Source: Sulfitobacter dubius (lineage in GTDB: Bacteria; Pseudomonadota; Alphaproteobacteria; Rhodobacterales; Rhodobacteraceae). Taken from it: DNA of 64,000 bases. Under the pieces are notes generated by a model. The model saw only the letters and a list, made by a program, of their open reading frames with translations. It was not told the origin of the DNA and made no database searches. Every line of letters starts with the position of its first letter. The stretch's first letter is position 1. Made by a program: the position numbers and the translations under genes. Where the stretch lies: positions 248,001 to 312,000 of the forward strand of contig NZ_FOPG01000001.1 of NCBI RefSeq assembly GCF_900113435.1, written 5' to 3'. This document shows, piece by piece, positions 27,626-37,998 of this stretch.

Positions 27626-28510
27626 TTAGCTCCCGTTTGCCGCACGCCGTACCGCGCAGATCCCTGCCAACGCCATCCGGTTGCCATCCGCCTCAGTCGC
27701 GGGTGCACCCTGTTGTGACAAGGCCCGTAGATACAACCGCGCCTCGGTGCCTGCGCCGATCACCGCCAAAGTTTGCCCCAGCCAATAGGGCCGTGCCGCT
27801 GCCAGTTCCGCACCAATCAAGGTGCCAGCCAAACGCGCCTGTGCCGTGGGAGGGGGGATCTCTCCCAACGTAAGGTCAGCGCGAATAGACGAAAGCCGCG
27901 CGGCCAACCGTTCAGGGCGCGATAACCCGTCGCTCAGGGCTTCGTCAAAGGCCGTATCGTCCAGCGCCGTGTCATTGGCGGGGGCTGCCTCTCCCAGACG
28001 GCCGGCCAACTCACCGGTGAGGAAGGTCTGAAAGCTGACGATCTCGCCCGCACTGACTTGCGCCCAAACCGATGTCATGCCCGGCAGGCAGATGACCCCA
28101 TCCCAATCTTTGTTAAGGCTGAGAAACCCCGCGATCCGCGTTTCGGCCCCTTGAAGCAAACCGCTTGGCGCGTGCTGGCGCAGGGGCGGGATGACCTGAA
28201 GCGCGAAGTTCTCGGTCGTGCAGGGCGTGGTGGTAGGGGCGGTTGCATCGCAGGGCACCGGACGCGGCGCAGCATTGGACCACCCTCCGGCGCGCAATCC
28301 GGCGATGAAGACGGGCAGGCGGGGAAGCTGCCATGGTGCGATGAGGCATTTGAGCGCGGCGTCGAACGCTTCAATGCTGTCCGTCACGCGGGGTGCGTCG
28401 ATGTTTGCAGTAGCACTCTCTAGCACCGAACTGCCCTGCATCACCCAAACCGTAAGGCTGCCGTCTTGGCAATCTGCCGCCAACCATTCTGCTGCTGCTA
28501 CGTTTGTCAT
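27626..28510 (-). CDS. DgoK-like (2-dehydro-3-deoxygalactonokinase family) protein, degenerate
   Basis: 294 residues from the ATG at 28510, which has GAGGGG upstream. The family pattern is recognisable in ICLPGMTSVWAQVSAGEIVSFQTF-LTGEL and in the C-terminal LAVIGAGTEARLY. The N-terminal phosphate-binding loop, normally DWGTS-like, reads AADCQDGSLTVW, and the LPGTHSKW motif reads LPGMTSVW, so kinase activity is uncertain. The usual partner aldolase (dgoA) and sugar-acid genes are absent. It lies convergent with the HpaR-like gene (13-base gap) and divergent from the aminobenzoate operon. It may be an ordinary divergent kinase or a non-catalytic relative. Confidence 0.7.
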   Translation of the reverse strand: MTNVAAAEWLAADCQDGSLTVWVMQGSSVLESATANIDAPRVTDSIEAFDAALKCLIAPWQLPRLPVFIAGLRAGGWSNAAPRPVPCDATAPTTTPCTTENFALQVIPPLRQHAPSGLLQGAETRIAGFLSLNKDWDGVICLPGMTSVWAQVSAGEIVSFQTFLTGELAGRLGEAAPANDTALDDTAFDEALSDGLSRPERLAARLSSIRADLTLGEIPPPTAQARLAGTLIGAELAAARPYWLGQTLAVIGAGTEARLYLRALSQQGAPATEADGNRMALAGICAVRRAANGS

Positions 28511-28610
28511 CGCGCTGCCCCTCTGAGTGAATTGCCCATACCGCATAGGGCCTGCCGGAGGCGGGTGCAATGTGCAGGCCGGACCGCAAACCGTAATCCA
28601 GTGATTTTAC

Positions 28611-28661
28611 TTTAAGCATAAAATATTTATCCTTGAACGAAAAAGCGACTCGGCCTAGGCT
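28611..28661 (+). promoter_or_regulatory. Promoter and MarR-type operator of the tryptophan/aminobenzoate operon
   Basis: A long AT-rich palindrome at 28611-28637 (arms TTTAAGCATAAA and TTTATCCTTGAA around ATA) is symmetric at 20 of 27 positions. Its right arm overlaps a -35-like TTGAAC (28633-28638), which is 17 bp from a weak -10-like TAGGCT (28656-28661). The first gene starts at 28692. Binding here would block RNA polymerase. The MarR gene inside the operon is the obvious candidate. Confidence 0.65.
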
Positions 28662-28691
28662 CCTTCCAAACCGAACCAAAGGGGAATTTCG

Positions 28692-30983
28692 ATGCGTGCA
28701 ATCTGTCTTGGCGGCGGTCCTGCGGGGCTTTACTTTGCGATTTCGCTAAAGCTGCGCCAGCCCGACGCAGATGTGACAGTGATGGAACGTAACCGCGCCG
28801 ATGATACGTTCGGTTGGGGCGTCGTGCTGTCAGATGAAACGCTTGATAATCTTGAGGTCAACGATCCCGTTTCGGCACGCGAAATCCGCAGCCATTTCGC
28901 CTATTGGGACGACATCGCCCTGCATCACAAAGGCCATGTGATCCACAGCACCGGCCACGGGTTCTGCGGCATTGGCCGCAAGCGTCTGCTGCTAATCCTG
29001 CAAGCACGGGCACGGGAATTGGGTGTTAACCTTCAATTTGAAAGCGAAGTCAAAGCAGCATCGGAATATATGGACGACTATGATCTGGTGGTCGCCAGCG
29101 ATGGTCTGAATTCCAAAACGCGGATGGAGTTCGAAGAGACGTTCCAGCCCGACATCGATGTGCGGCGCTGCCCCTTTGTCTGGCTTGGCACGCACCAGAA
29201 GTTTGACAACGCCTTCACCTTTATCTTCGAGAAGACCGACAAAGGCTGGATCTGGGTCCACGCCTATCAATTCGACAAAGACACCGCGACTTTCATCGTT
29301 GAATGCAGCCAAGAAACCTTTGACGCCTACGGTTTCGGCGAAAAGACCCAAGAAGAGACCATCGCGATCTGTGAGGAGATCTTTAAAGACCACTTAGACG
29401 GTCACAAGCTGATGACCAACGCCAGCCACATCCGCGGCTCGGCTTGGATCAAGTTCCCTCGCGTGCTTTGCGAAAAGTGGAGCCACGAAAATGTTGTGCT
29501 TCTGGGCGATGCTTCGGCCACGGCGCATTTCTCGATCGGGTCGGGCACCAAGCTGGCGCTGGAATCGGCGATCTCACTGGCGAAACATGTGAGCGATGAC
29601 AAAAACCTAAGCACGGCATTTGAAAAGTATGAAGAGGCGCGGCGTCTCGAAGTGCTGCGTCTGCAATCGGCGGCGCGCAACTCGGTTGAATGGTTTGAGG
29701 ATGTTGAGCGCTACCTCGACCTCGACCCAGTGCAATTGAACTACTCCATGTTGACCCGCAGCCAGCGCATCAGCCACGAGAACCTGCGCGAGCGTGACCC
29801 CAAGTGGCTTGAGGGGGCCGAGAAATGGTTCCTCGAACAGGCGGGGGCGGATAGCAACGGCCCGGTGCGTGCGCCGATGTTCGCGCCGTTCCAACTGCGT
29901 GATATGAAGCTGGAAAACCGCATCGTCGTCTCGCCGATGGCGCAGTACAAGGCCGTCGATGGCTGCCCGACAGATTGGCACCTGATCCACTACGCCGAAC
30001 GCGCCAAGGGCGGTGCCGGGCTGGTCTATACCGAGATGACTTGCGTCTCGCCCGAAGGGCGCATCACGCCGGGCTGTCCGGGGCTTTACGCGCCCGAACA
30101 TGAAGCCGCGTGGCAGCGTTTGACCGATTTCGTACATGCCGAAACGGATGCCAAGATCTGTTGCCAGATTGGCCATTCGGGGCGCAAAGGCTCGACGCAA
30201 GTTGGGTGGGAAGAGATGGACGCGCCGCTGAAAGCCGGCAACTGGGATATCATCTCGGCTTCGGCAATCCCGTGGTCCGAGGGCAATGCCATGCCCAAAG
30301 CCGCCAGCCGCGCCGATATGGATACGATCCGCGATGAGTTTGTCGATGCCACGCGCATGGCCCATCGCGCCAACTTCGACATGATCGAGCTGCATGCGGC
30401 GCATGGCTATCTGATCTCGTCCTTCATCTCGCCGCTGTCGAACCAGCGCGACGATGAATACGGCGGCAGCTTGGAAAACCGTATGCGTTATCCGCTGGAA
30501 GTATTCAAAGCGATGCGCGATGCATGGCCGAAAGAGAAGCCGATGGCAGTGCGCATTTCGGCCACCGATTGGGTCGAAGAAGACGGGGTAAGCCCCGAAG
30601 AAGCCGTTGAAATCGCCCGTATGTTCAGTGACGCAGGGGCCGATATCATCGACGTCTCGGCGGGCCAGACCTCGAAACAGGCCAAGCCGGTCTATGGCCG
30701 CATGTTCCAGACCCCCTTCAGCGACCGCATCCGCAACGACGGCGGCATCAAGACCATGGCCGTGGGCAATATCTATGAGGCCGATCACGTCAACTCGATC
30801 CTGATGGCGGGCCGCGCCGATCTGGTCTGCCTTGCCCGCCCGCATCTGGCCGATCCCTATTGGACGCTCCATGCCGCCGCCGCGATTGGCGACCGCCACG
30901 CTGATTGGCCGCTGCCCTATGGCCCCGGCCGAGATCAAGCATGGCGTCTGGCAGACCGCGCCGCAGAGATGGAGAAAGTATGA
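28692..30983 (+). CDS. 2-Aminobenzoyl-CoA monooxygenase/reductase (salicylyl-CoA 5-hydroxylase-like), bifunctional
   Basis: 763 residues. The N-terminal FAD monooxygenase (residues 1 to about 385) has [12 protein letters not shown] for ADP binding, [12 protein letters not shown] (DG motif) and [16 protein letters not shown] (GD motif). The C-terminal old-yellow-enzyme reductase (about 393-763) starts [20 protein letters not shown] and has [19 protein letters not shown]. This fusion is known from aerobic anthranilate degradation, where 2-aminobenzoyl-CoA is hydroxylated and then ring-reduced to 2-amino-5-oxocyclohex-1-enecarbonyl-CoA. The CoA ligase and kynurenine genes in the same operon support anthranilate over salicylate as substrate. 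Confidence 0.9.
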   Translation: MRAICLGGGPAGLYFAISLKLRQPDADVTVMERNRADDTFGWGVVLSDETLDNLEVNDPVSAREIRSHFAYWDDIALHHKGHVIHSTGHGFCGIGRKRLLLILQARARELGVNLQFESEVKAASEYMDDYDLVVASDGLNSKTRMEFEETFQPDIDVRRCPFVWLGTHQKFDNAFTFIFEKTDKGWIWVHAYQFDKDTATFIVECSQETFDAYGFGEKTQEETIAICEEIFKDHLDGHKLMTNASHIRGSAWIKFPRVLCEKWSHENVVLLGDASATAHFSIGSGTKLALESAISLAKHVSDDKNLSTAFEKYEEARRLEVLRLQSAARNSVEWFEDVERYLDLDPVQLNYSMLTRSQRISHENLRERDPKWLEGAEKWFLEQAGADSNGPVRAPMFAPFQLRDMKLENRIVVSPMAQYKAVDGCPTDWHLIHYAERAKGGAGLVYTEMTCVSPEGRITPGCPGLYAPEHEAAWQRLTDFVHAETDAKICCQIGHSGRKGSTQVGWEEMDAPLKAGNWDIISASAIPWSEGNAMPKAASRADMDTIRDEFVDATRMAHRANFDMIELHAAHGYLISSFISPLSNQRDDEYGGSLENRMRYPLEVFKAMRDAWPKEKPMAVRISATDWVEEDGVSPEEAVEIARMFSDAGADIIDVSAGQTSKQAKPVYGRMFQTPFSDRIRNDGGIKTMAVGNIYEADHVNSILMAGRADLVCLARPHLADPYWTLHAAAAIGDRHADWPLPYGPGRDQAWRLADRAAEMEKV

Positions 30984-31711
30984 GCCATGTGATTATCACC
31001 GGCGGTGGGTCAGGCGTTGGGGCAAAGATCGCCCGCGCTGTCGCCGACAGCGGCGCAAAAGTTACCATCATGGGCCGCCGAGAAGCACCTTTGCGCGAAC
31101 AAGGGCTGCCGTTTCAGGTCTGTGATGTGACAGACCCACAAGCCGTGGCCCACGCCTTTGCCGCCGCCCGTAGTGAAAATGGCCCCATCACCGGAGTCGT
31201 AGCCAATGCAGGCGCAGCCCATTCCGCCCCTTTCGACAAGATCACCGCGCAGGACATGGCCGATATGCTGGCCGTTAATGTAACGGGCGTCTTCAACGTC
31301 TGGCAGGCAGCACTGGCCGAGATGAAAGAGGCCAAGCGGGGTAGGCTTATCGCTGTGGCTTCTACCGCCGGGCTCAAGGGCTATCCTTACGTGGCAGGCT
31401 ATGTAGCGGCGAAACATGGTGTCGTGGGCTTGACCCGCGCGTTGGCGTTAGAGGTCGCGCGCACGGGCATCACGGTGAACGCCATTTGCCCCGGTTTCAT
31501 CGACACGCCGCTGTTGGAACGCTCGGTCGAGAATATCACCAAAACCACAGGAAAGACGGCAGACGAGGCCCGCGCCATCCTTAAACGCGCGAGCCCGCAG
31601 AACCGTTTTGTCACCACCGATGAGGTCACGGCGGCTGCGCTCTATCTGCTGTCGGACGGTGCTGCTTCGGTCAACGGGCACGCGCTGTCTTTGTCGGGGG
31701 GCGAAGTGTGA
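30980..31711 (+). CDS. Short-chain dehydrogenase/reductase
   Basis: 243 residues. Rossmann motif [15 protein letters not shown] motif [12 protein letters not shown], and a catalytic set of Ser (VASTAGLKG), Tyr and Lys ([11 protein letters not shown]). It probably acts as a 3-hydroxyacyl-CoA dehydrogenase on ring-derived CoA esters after the aminobenzoyl-CoA step. The substrate is inferred from context only. The start overlaps the preceding stop (ATGA), and the stop overlaps the MarR gene start. Confidence 0.88.
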   Translation: MSHVIITGGGSGVGAKIARAVADSGAKVTIMGRREAPLREQGLPFQVCDVTDPQAVAHAFAAARSENGPITGVVANAGAAHSAPFDKITAQDMADMLAVNVTGVFNVWQAALAEMKEAKRGRLIAVASTAGLKGYPYVAGYVAAKHGVVGLTRALALEVARTGITVNAICPGFIDTPLLERSVENITKTTGKTADEARAILKRASPQNRFVTTDEVTAAALYLLSDGAASVNGHALSLSGGEV

Positions 31712-32169
31712 GCAATGCGGCCAAGGATCGCGTGCGGCTTTGGCTGCGGCTGTTAAAGGTCGTGCGTGGCCTTGAGCAGGAGTTGCGCGACACGCTGCGC
31801 CGCGAGCATAACACCACGCTGCCGCGTTTCGATGTGATGTCGGCCCTGTCGCGGCATCCGGAAGGGCTGAAGATGAGCCAACTTTCGGGCGTGCTGCGGG
31901 TGTCCAACGGTAATGTCACTGGCATCGCCGACCGGCTTAGCGAAGAGGGGCTGGTGCAACGTATCCCCGTACCCGGCGACCGCCGTGCGATGATGTTGCG
32001 TCTAACGCCCCAAGGGGCCGCTGAATTTGCGCTTCAAGCGCAGGCCCATGAAGATTGGATCAACGAAAAACTACGCGGCGTCTCCCCCGAGGAAGCCCGC
32101 GCGATGGCGGCCCGCTTGCAGGCCTTCGCCGCCCAAACGGAAGAAGAGGAAAACGCCAATGCGCAGTGA
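31708..32169 (+). CDS. MarR-family regulator of the aminobenzoate operon
   Basis: 153 residues, GTG start overlapping the SDR stop. It has a MarR winged helix ([46 protein letters not shown]) and the wing [14 protein letters not shown]. Because it is embedded between catabolic genes with overlaps on both sides, it is most likely the pathway regulator. A CoA thioester or kynurenine/anthranilate ligand is an inference. The palindrome before the first gene is a fitting autoregulatory site. Confidence 0.88.
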   Translation: MSNAAKDRVRLWLRLLKVVRGLEQELRDTLRREHNTTLPRFDVMSALSRHPEGLKMSQLSGVLRVSNGNVTGIADRLSEEGLVQRIPVPGDRRAMMLRLTPQGAAEFALQAQAHEDWINEKLRGVSPEEARAMAARLQAFAAQTEEEENANAQ

Positions 32170-32959
32170 CGTGAAGCACTTTCAATGTGAGATCAAAGAC
32201 CGGATCGCCACCGTGCGGCTGGACCGGCCCGACCGTAAGAACCCGTTGACCTTCGACAGCTATGCCGAGTTGCGCGACTGGTTCCGCGACCTCGTCTATG
32301 CCGATGATGTCGACGTGGTGATCTTTGGCTCCAACGGCGGCAACTTTAGCTCTGGCGGCGATGTTCATGATATCATTGGACCTTTGACGCAGATGAACAT
32401 GAAGGAACTGCTGCGATTCACTCGCATGACCGGCGATCTGGTCAAAGCGATTGTAAATTGCGGCAAGCCGGTCATCGCGGCGGTCGATGGTGTCTGTGTG
32501 GGCGCAGGGGCAATCATTGCCATGGCGTCTGACCTGCGTTTGGCCACGGCAGAAGCCAAGACGGCATTTCTGTTCACCCGCGTCGGCCTTGCCGGGTGCG
32601 ATATGGGCGCTTGTGCGATCTTGCCGCGTATCATTGGACAGACCCGCGCGGCAGAACTGCTTTATACGGGTCGCGCCATATCGGCCGAGGAAGGCGAACG
32701 CTGGGGCTTCTACAACCGTCTGGTCGCAGGCGAGACGCTGGAAGATGAGGCGCTGAAGCTGGCGCAGAAAATCCAAGCAGGGCCAAATTTTGCACATATG
32801 ATGACGAAAACGATGCTGGCGCAGGAATGGGCCATGTCTATCGAACAGGCGATTGAGGCCGAAGCACAAGCGCAGGCGATCTGCATGCAGACCGGCGACT
32901 TTGAACGCGCCTATAACGCTTTCGTCGCCAAGGAACGCCCGGTCTTCGAAGGGGACTGA
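32159..32959 (+). CDS. Enoyl-CoA hydratase/isomerase family protein
   Basis: 266 residues, crotonase fold. The oxyanion-hole segments are [17 protein letters not shown] and [20 protein letters not shown]. The region normally holding the catalytic glutamates reads [17 protein letters not shown], with an Asp in place of the second Glu. It therefore belongs to a crotonase subgroup and may catalyse hydration or ring opening of the alicyclic CoA ester. The ATG at 32159 overlaps the MarR gene by 11 bases and has AAGAGGA upstream. Confidence 0.85.
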   Translation: MRSDVKHFQCEIKDRIATVRLDRPDRKNPLTFDSYAELRDWFRDLVYADDVDVVIFGSNGGNFSSGGDVHDIIGPLTQMNMKELLRFTRMTGDLVKAIVNCGKPVIAAVDGVCVGAGAIIAMASDLRLATAEAKTAFLFTRVGLAGCDMGACAILPRIIGQTRAAELLYTGRAISAEEGERWGFYNRLVAGETLEDEALKLAQKIQAGPNFAHMMTKTMLAQEWAMSIEQAIEAEAQAQAICMQTGDFERAYNAFVAKERPVFEGD

Positions 32960-33000
32960 GCAACAAAAGCCAAAAGATAAACACGCGGGGAGGCCTAAAG

Positions 33001-34152
33001 ATGGCTGATAGAACTTTTCTCGACTGGCCCTTTTTTGAGCCGCGCCACAAAGAGTTGGCGCTGGCGCTTGATGAATGGGCCGGACAAGAATTGAAGAACG
33101 TGGATCACGCCGATACCGACGGGGCCTGCCGTGATTTGGTCGGAATGATGGGCCGAGATGGCTGGCTGCGCCACAGCGGGGCCGAAGGCGATGAGGTGCT
33201 TGATGTTCGCACCCTCTGCCTGATCCGCGAAACACTGGCGCGCCATGACGGGTTGGCGGATTTTGCCTTTGCAATGCAGGGGCTTGGCACCGGGGCGATC
33301 TCACTGTTTGGCACTGATGAACAAAAGGCCGAGTGGCTACCTAAGACGCGTTCGGGTCAGGCGATCTCGGCCTTTGCGCTGACCGAGCCGCAATCCGGGT
33401 CGGACGTGGCCAATTCCACCATGACCGCCAAGGCAGATGGCAATGGCTATGTGCTCGACGGGCGCAAGACGTGGATTTCCAATGGTGGTATCGCTGACGT
33501 CTATACCGTCTTTGCCCGGACCGGCGAGGCGCCGGGCGCAAAGGGGCTTTCTGCCTTTATCGTACCCGCCGACACGCCCGGCCTAAAGGTCGAGGAACGG
33601 CTTGAGGTTATGGCACCGCATCCGCTGGCCACACTGCATTTCGATGGGGTGAAACTGCCCGGGTCGGCGCTTCTGGGCGAGGGGGGGCGTGGATTTGCCA
33701 TTGCGATGTCTGTGCTTGATGTCTTCCGATCAACCGTGGCTGCTGCCGCTTTGGGCTTTGCCCGCCGCGCCTTGGACGAAGCGCTTTTGCGGGTGACCTC
33801 CCGCCAAGTGCAGGGCGCAGCATTGAGTGAGTTGCAGTTGGTTCAAGGCCATATCGCCGATATGGCGTTGGATGTGGATGCAGCGGCCTTGCTGGTTTAC
33901 CGCGCCGCGTGGACCAAAGACAGCGGCGCGCCCCGCGTGACCCGCGAGGCGGCGATGGCCAAACTGTTTGCTACCGATCAGGCCCAAAAGGTCATCGACA
34001 CAGCGGTGCAACTGCATGGCGGGGATGGTGTGCGTAATGGTCAGGCGGTCGAGCGACTTTACCGCGAAATCAGGGCCTTGCGGATTTACGAAGGCGCATC
34101 TGACGTGCAACGTGTCGTCATTGCACGCCAAACGTTGGGAGCCATGACATGA
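33001..34152 (+). CDS. Acyl-CoA dehydrogenase family protein
   Basis: 383 residues. FAD and substrate motifs are [19 protein letters not shown] and [20 protein letters not shown]. The C-terminal [35 protein letters not shown] is the typical signature of the C-terminal domain. It is expected to oxidise an acyl-CoA intermediate in the beta-oxidation-like lower part of the aminobenzoyl-CoA pathway. GGGGAGG precedes the start. The end overlaps the ligase start by four bases. Confidence 0.88.
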   Translation: MADRTFLDWPFFEPRHKELALALDEWAGQELKNVDHADTDGACRDLVGMMGRDGWLRHSGAEGDEVLDVRTLCLIRETLARHDGLADFAFAMQGLGTGAISLFGTDEQKAEWLPKTRSGQAISAFALTEPQSGSDVANSTMTAKADGNGYVLDGRKTWISNGGIADVYTVFARTGEAPGAKGLSAFIVPADTPGLKVEERLEVMAPHPLATLHFDGVKLPGSALLGEGGRGFAIAMSVLDVFRSTVAAAALGFARRALDEALLRVTSRQVQGAALSELQLVQGHIADMALDVDAAALLVYRAAWTKDSGAPRVTREAAMAKLFATDQAQKVIDTAVQLHGGDGVRNGQAVERLYREIRALRIYEGASDVQRVVIARQTLGAMT

Positions 34153-35771
34153 AGCTGCACCCGAGTGGACATGAAGACACATTCGCCCGTGAGAACCTAC
34201 CGCCGTACGATCAATGGCCCGACCTCAATCTAGATCAGTTCACCTATCCCGAGCGCCTGAACATAGGCGTAGAACTTACTGATACTATGGTGGAAAAAGG
34301 TTTTGGGGATCATACGGCGCTGATCGGCAATGGGCGGCGGCGCACGTACAAAGAACTCGCCGATTGGACCAACCGTCTGGCCCGCGCCATGGTGGATGAT
34401 CTTGGCGTTAAACCCGGCAATCGGGTGTTGATCCGCTCGGCCAACAACCCGGCGATGGTGGCCTGCTGGCTTGCCGCGACCAAGGCGGGCGCGGTGGTGG
34501 TGAATACCATGCCGATGCTGCGCGCAGGAGAGCTTGCGGCGATTGTCGACAAGGCTGAAATCAGCCACGCGCTTTGCGATACACGGCTGATGGATGAGAT
34601 GACGACATGCGCCAAGTCGTCGAAATTCCTCAAGACGGTGGTGGGCTTTGACGGCACCAGCAACCATGATGCAGAACTTGACCGTTTGGCGCTCGAAAAG
34701 CCGGTTCAGTTTGAGGCCGCCGACACCGCACAAGACGATGTGGCGCTTCTGGGATTTACATCAGGAACGACTGGTAACCCCAAAGCAACAATGCATTTTC
34801 ACCGAGACCTTTTAATTATCGCGGACGGCTATGCGCGCGAGGTTCTGGGAGTCACGCCTGAGGATGTTTTCGTCGGTTCGCCCCCCTTGGCCTTTACCTT
34901 CGGGCTTGGCGGGCTTGCGGTTTTTCCGCTGCGCTTCGGGGCCGCGGCAACGTTGCTAGAAACCGCCAGCCCGCCCAATATGATTGAGATCATTGAGAAA
35001 TATAAAGCGACCGTGTGTTTTACCGCCCCCACGGCTTACCGCGCGATGTTGCAAGCGATGGAAGAGGGCGCGGACCTCAGCAGCCTGCGTGCCGCCGTGT
35101 CTGCCGGGGAAACACTCCCTGCGCCTGTTTATCATGAGTGGAAAGAGAAAACCGGCAAACCCATGCTCGACGGGATCGGCGCGACAGAGATGTTGCATAT
35201 CTTCATTTCCAACCGTTTCGACGACCATCGCGCGGCCTGCACGGGCAAGCCTGTCACGGGCTATGAGGCACGGGTGATCGACGCGGACGGTGCTGAGGTG
35301 CCGCGCGGCGAGGTGGGGCGGCTGGCCGTGCGCGGCCCTATCGGCTGCCGCTATTTAGGCGATGCGCGTCAGGCCGATTACGTCAAGGATGGCTGGAACA
35401 TCACTGGCGACAGTTTCACCATGGATGAGGACGGTTATCTGCACTTTGCCGCCCGTAACGACGATATGATCATCAGTTCGGGTTACAACATTGCCGGGCC
35501 AGAGGTTGAGGCAGCATTGCTTAGTCACCCATTGGTGAGCGAATGCGGCGTGGTCGCGGCCCCTGACGAAGCGCGCGGTTCTATCGTGCAAGCGCATGTG
35601 GTTGTGGTTGATGGAACGCCGGAAGATATCAATACAATCAAGATACTGCAGGACCATGTTAAAGCGACCATTGCGCCTTATAAGTACCCGCGCGACATTC
35701 GTTTCATCAAAGAGTTGCCGAAAACCGCAACCGGAAAGATCCAGCGTTTCGCGCTGAGAGAGGGTAAATGA
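34149..35771 (+). CDS. 2-Aminobenzoate-CoA ligase (benzoate-CoA ligase family)
   Basis: 540 residues, ANL family. It has [21 protein letters not shown] for ATP binding, [16 protein letters not shown], the hinge [20 protein letters not shown] and the C-terminal lysine [11 protein letters not shown]. The sequence type is the aminobenzoate/benzoate-CoA ligase group (abmG of Azoarcus evansii is the functional model). It activates anthranilate to 2-aminobenzoyl-CoA. Flanking kynurenine genes supply anthranilate and the first operon gene consumes the product. Confidence 0.87.
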   Translation: MKLHPSGHEDTFARENLPPYDQWPDLNLDQFTYPERLNIGVELTDTMVEKGFGDHTALIGNGRRRTYKELADWTNRLARAMVDDLGVKPGNRVLIRSANNPAMVACWLAATKAGAVVVNTMPMLRAGELAAIVDKAEISHALCDTRLMDEMTTCAKSSKFLKTVVGFDGTSNHDAELDRLALEKPVQFEAADTAQDDVALLGFTSGTTGNPKATMHFHRDLLIIADGYAREVLGVTPEDVFVGSPPLAFTFGLGGLAVFPLRFGAAATLLETASPPNMIEIIEKYKATVCFTAPTAYRAMLQAMEEGADLSSLRAAVSAGETLPAPVYHEWKEKTGKPMLDGIGATEMLHIFISNRFDDHRAACTGKPVTGYEARVIDADGAEVPRGEVGRLAVRGPIGCRYLGDARQADYVKDGWNITGDSFTMDEDGYLHFAARNDDMIISSGYNIAGPEVEAALLSHPLVSECGVVAAPDEARGSIVQAHVVVVDGTPEDINTIKILQDHVKATIAPYKYPRDIRFIKELPKTATGKIQRFALREGK

Positions 35772-36595
35772 GCACGTTTGACGAAGCCTCCAAGGGCGCG
35801 AAGATGAGTTTTGCCAAGGATAAATCCTATGGGGATTACCTTGGGCTGGACCAAATCCTGACGACTGAAAACCCGCTGGATATGGCGCACGATGGGCTGT
35901 TGTTTATCATTCAGCACCAAACCTCGGAACTGTGGATGAAACTGGCGATCCATGAGTTGACCGCCTGCCGCAAATCGCTTCAAGCGGGGGAGTTGCGCCA
36001 AAGTTTCAAGATGTTGACCCGCGTGGCGCGGATCTTTGAACAGCTTAACTCCGCGTGGGACGTGCTGCGCACCATGACGCCCAGCGAATATACTCAGTTC
36101 CGCCCGTATCTGGGGGCGTCGTCGGGGTTTCAGTCGTACCAGTACCGTTTGATTGAGTATCTTCTGGGCAACCGCATCGCGGCACTGACCAAACTGCATG
36201 AACACACGCCCGAACCCCATGCGGCACTGGTGGCAGAGATGCAGCAGCCGAGCCTTTATCAGGTGGCGATTGACTTGCTGTGTGAGCGGCTGGGAGAGCC
36301 GTCATTGGCAGGCGGACCGGAACCAAAGGCTTGGGAGGCCAAAGCTGAGGTTCAGGCGCTTTGGAAACAGGTTTATGAAGACCCGACAACCCATTGGGAA
36401 CTTTATGAATTGGCGGAAAAGCTCGTCGATCTTGAGGACTACTTCCGCCGCTGGCGGTTCAACCACGTGACCACCGTGGAACGCATCATTGGTTTCAAAC
36501 GCGGCACCGGGGGCACGTCGGGCGTGACCTATCTGCGTAAAATGCTCGAAGTGGAGCTTTTCCCCGAGCTTTGGCATGTGAGAGGAGCACTGTAA
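35768..36595 (+). CDS. kynA: Tryptophan 2,3-dioxygenase
   Basis: 275 residues, usual length. The heme-pocket segment FIIQHQTSELWMKLAIHEL, the substrate segment TPSEYTQFRPYLGASSGFQS and the C-terminal TGGTSGVTYLRKML are all intact. This cytoplasmic heme enzyme opens the indole ring of tryptophan to N-formylkynurenine. It overlaps the ligase stop by four bases and is followed directly by kynU. The formamidase needed between the two steps (KynB) was not found in the window. Confidence 0.95.
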   Translation: MSTFDEASKGAKMSFAKDKSYGDYLGLDQILTTENPLDMAHDGLLFIIQHQTSELWMKLAIHELTACRKSLQAGELRQSFKMLTRVARIFEQLNSAWDVLRTMTPSEYTQFRPYLGASSGFQSYQYRLIEYLLGNRIAALTKLHEHTPEPHAALVAEMQQPSLYQVAIDLLCERLGEPSLAGGPEPKAWEAKAEVQALWKQVYEDPTTHWELYELAEKLVDLEDYFRRWRFNHVTTVERIIGFKRGTGGTSGVTYLRKMLEVELFPELWHVRGAL

Positions 36596-37783
36596 GTGTC
36601 TGTTTTGAAAAAAGATCAGTTTATCCTGCCCGAGGGCGTGATCTACCTCGACGGGAACTCTCTGGGGCCGCTGCCCAAGGCCGCCGCCGCGCGGGTGCAG
36701 GAAATGATTGCCGACGAATGGGGTGACATGCTGATCCGCGGCTGGAATCAAGCCGGATGGATGGAACAGCCTACGCGGGTTGGCAATATGGTCGCGGGTA
36801 TCGTCGGCGCGCCGGAAGGGTCGGTGGTGATGGGCGACACGCTGTCGATCAAGGTGTTTCAGGCGTTGGCTTCGGCGGTCAAACTGCGCCCCGGTCGCAA
36901 GGTGATCTTGTCGGATACCGGCAACTTCCCCTCGGACCTCTATATGGCTGAAGGCTTGGTCGGGCTGTTGGAACAAGGCTATGAGCTGCGCAGCGTCGCC
37001 CCCGAAGAGGTGAAAGACGCCATTAACGAAGACATCGCTGCCGTGATGCTGACGGAGGTCGATTACCGCACGGGCCGCAAGCATGACATGAAGGCGATGA
37101 CCGAACTGGCCCATGCCAGTGGCGCGGTGATGATCTGGGATCTGGCACATTCGGCAGGTGCGCTGCCGGTTGATCTGGCGGGCAGCAATTGTGAATTTGC
37201 CGTAGGCTGCACCTATAAATACCTGAACGGCGGACCGGGCGCGCCGGGGTTCATCTATGTGCGCCCCGATCTGGCGGACGAAGTGCAGCCTGCGCTTGCC
37301 GGCTGGCTGGGGCACCGCCAGCCCTTTGCCTTTGATCTGGAGTACAAACCGGGGCAGGGCATTGAGCGGATGCGCGTCGGCACGCCGCCGGTGATCCAAC
37401 TGACCGCGCTGGAAGTGGCGATGGGGCTGTGGGAAGACGTGGACATGCAAGAACTTCGCGCGGCCTCCGTCGCGTTGCAGGAGCAGTTCATCGACGAGAT
37501 CGAGCGTGACGTGCCGCAACTGACCCTTGCCAGCCCGCGCAACAGCGCTGAGCGGGGCAGTCAGGTGTCGTTCCGATTTGAGGAAGGCTATGCCGCGATG
37601 CAGGCGGTGATCGACCGCGGCGTGATCGGTGATTTCCGCGCGCCCGACATCATGCGTTTCGGCTTCACGCCGCTCTATATCGATGCCGAGGACGTCTCCA
37701 AAGCGGTCGCGATCATCCGCGATGTGATGGAGAACCGCCTCTGGGACAACGAAAAATACAAGACCCGCGCGCGGGTGACCTGA
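36596..37783 (+). CDS. kynU: Kynureninase
   Basis: 395 residues. The PLP lysine is in VGCTYKYLNGGPGAPGF, the ring-nitrogen Asp in MIWDLAHSAGALPVDL, and the N-terminal signature is VIYLDGNSLGPLP. It cleaves kynurenine to anthranilate and alanine. The GTG start at 36596 follows the kynA stop immediately and has AGAGGAG 8 bases upstream. Its product is the substrate of the ligase encoded two genes upstream. Confidence 0.95.
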   Translation: MSVLKKDQFILPEGVIYLDGNSLGPLPKAAAARVQEMIADEWGDMLIRGWNQAGWMEQPTRVGNMVAGIVGAPEGSVVMGDTLSIKVFQALASAVKLRPGRKVILSDTGNFPSDLYMAEGLVGLLEQGYELRSVAPEEVKDAINEDIAAVMLTEVDYRTGRKHDMKAMTELAHASGAVMIWDLAHSAGALPVDLAGSNCEFAVGCTYKYLNGGPGAPGFIYVRPDLADEVQPALAGWLGHRQPFAFDLEYKPGQGIERMRVGTPPVIQLTALEVAMGLWEDVDMQELRAASVALQEQFIDEIERDVPQLTLASPRNSAERGSQVSFRFEEGYAAMQAVIDRGVIGDFRAPDIMRFGFTPLYIDAEDVSKAVAIIRDVMENRLWDNEKYKTRARVT

Positions 37784-37998
37784 CAGGGACTGTTCTTTGC
37801 TGGCCGTCTCGCCCGCGCGCCCTTTGGGCGGGCGCAGTTGGCGGTAGTTAACTCCTTCGCCGATCTGCGCCGCGTGGCGGATCACGCCGTTTTTCTCGAA
37901 CGTGGCGACTCGGCCTGCACTGGCCCAATGCCTGCGATCAATTCTCAAATCGCCGATCAGTTTCTCGGCGTGTGACTGTTAATAAAAAGGAACACGAC

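Noticed and set aside
37800-37840. GC-rich hairpin after kynU
   Set aside because: Arms CGCCC...GGGCG leave a 4-base bulge and there is no T run, too weak to call a terminator.
36302-37948. 548-residue minus-strand frame across kynA/kynU
   Set aside because: It is antisense to two strongly conserved enzymes, has no recognisable motif, and its composition is that of a reversed GC-rich frame.
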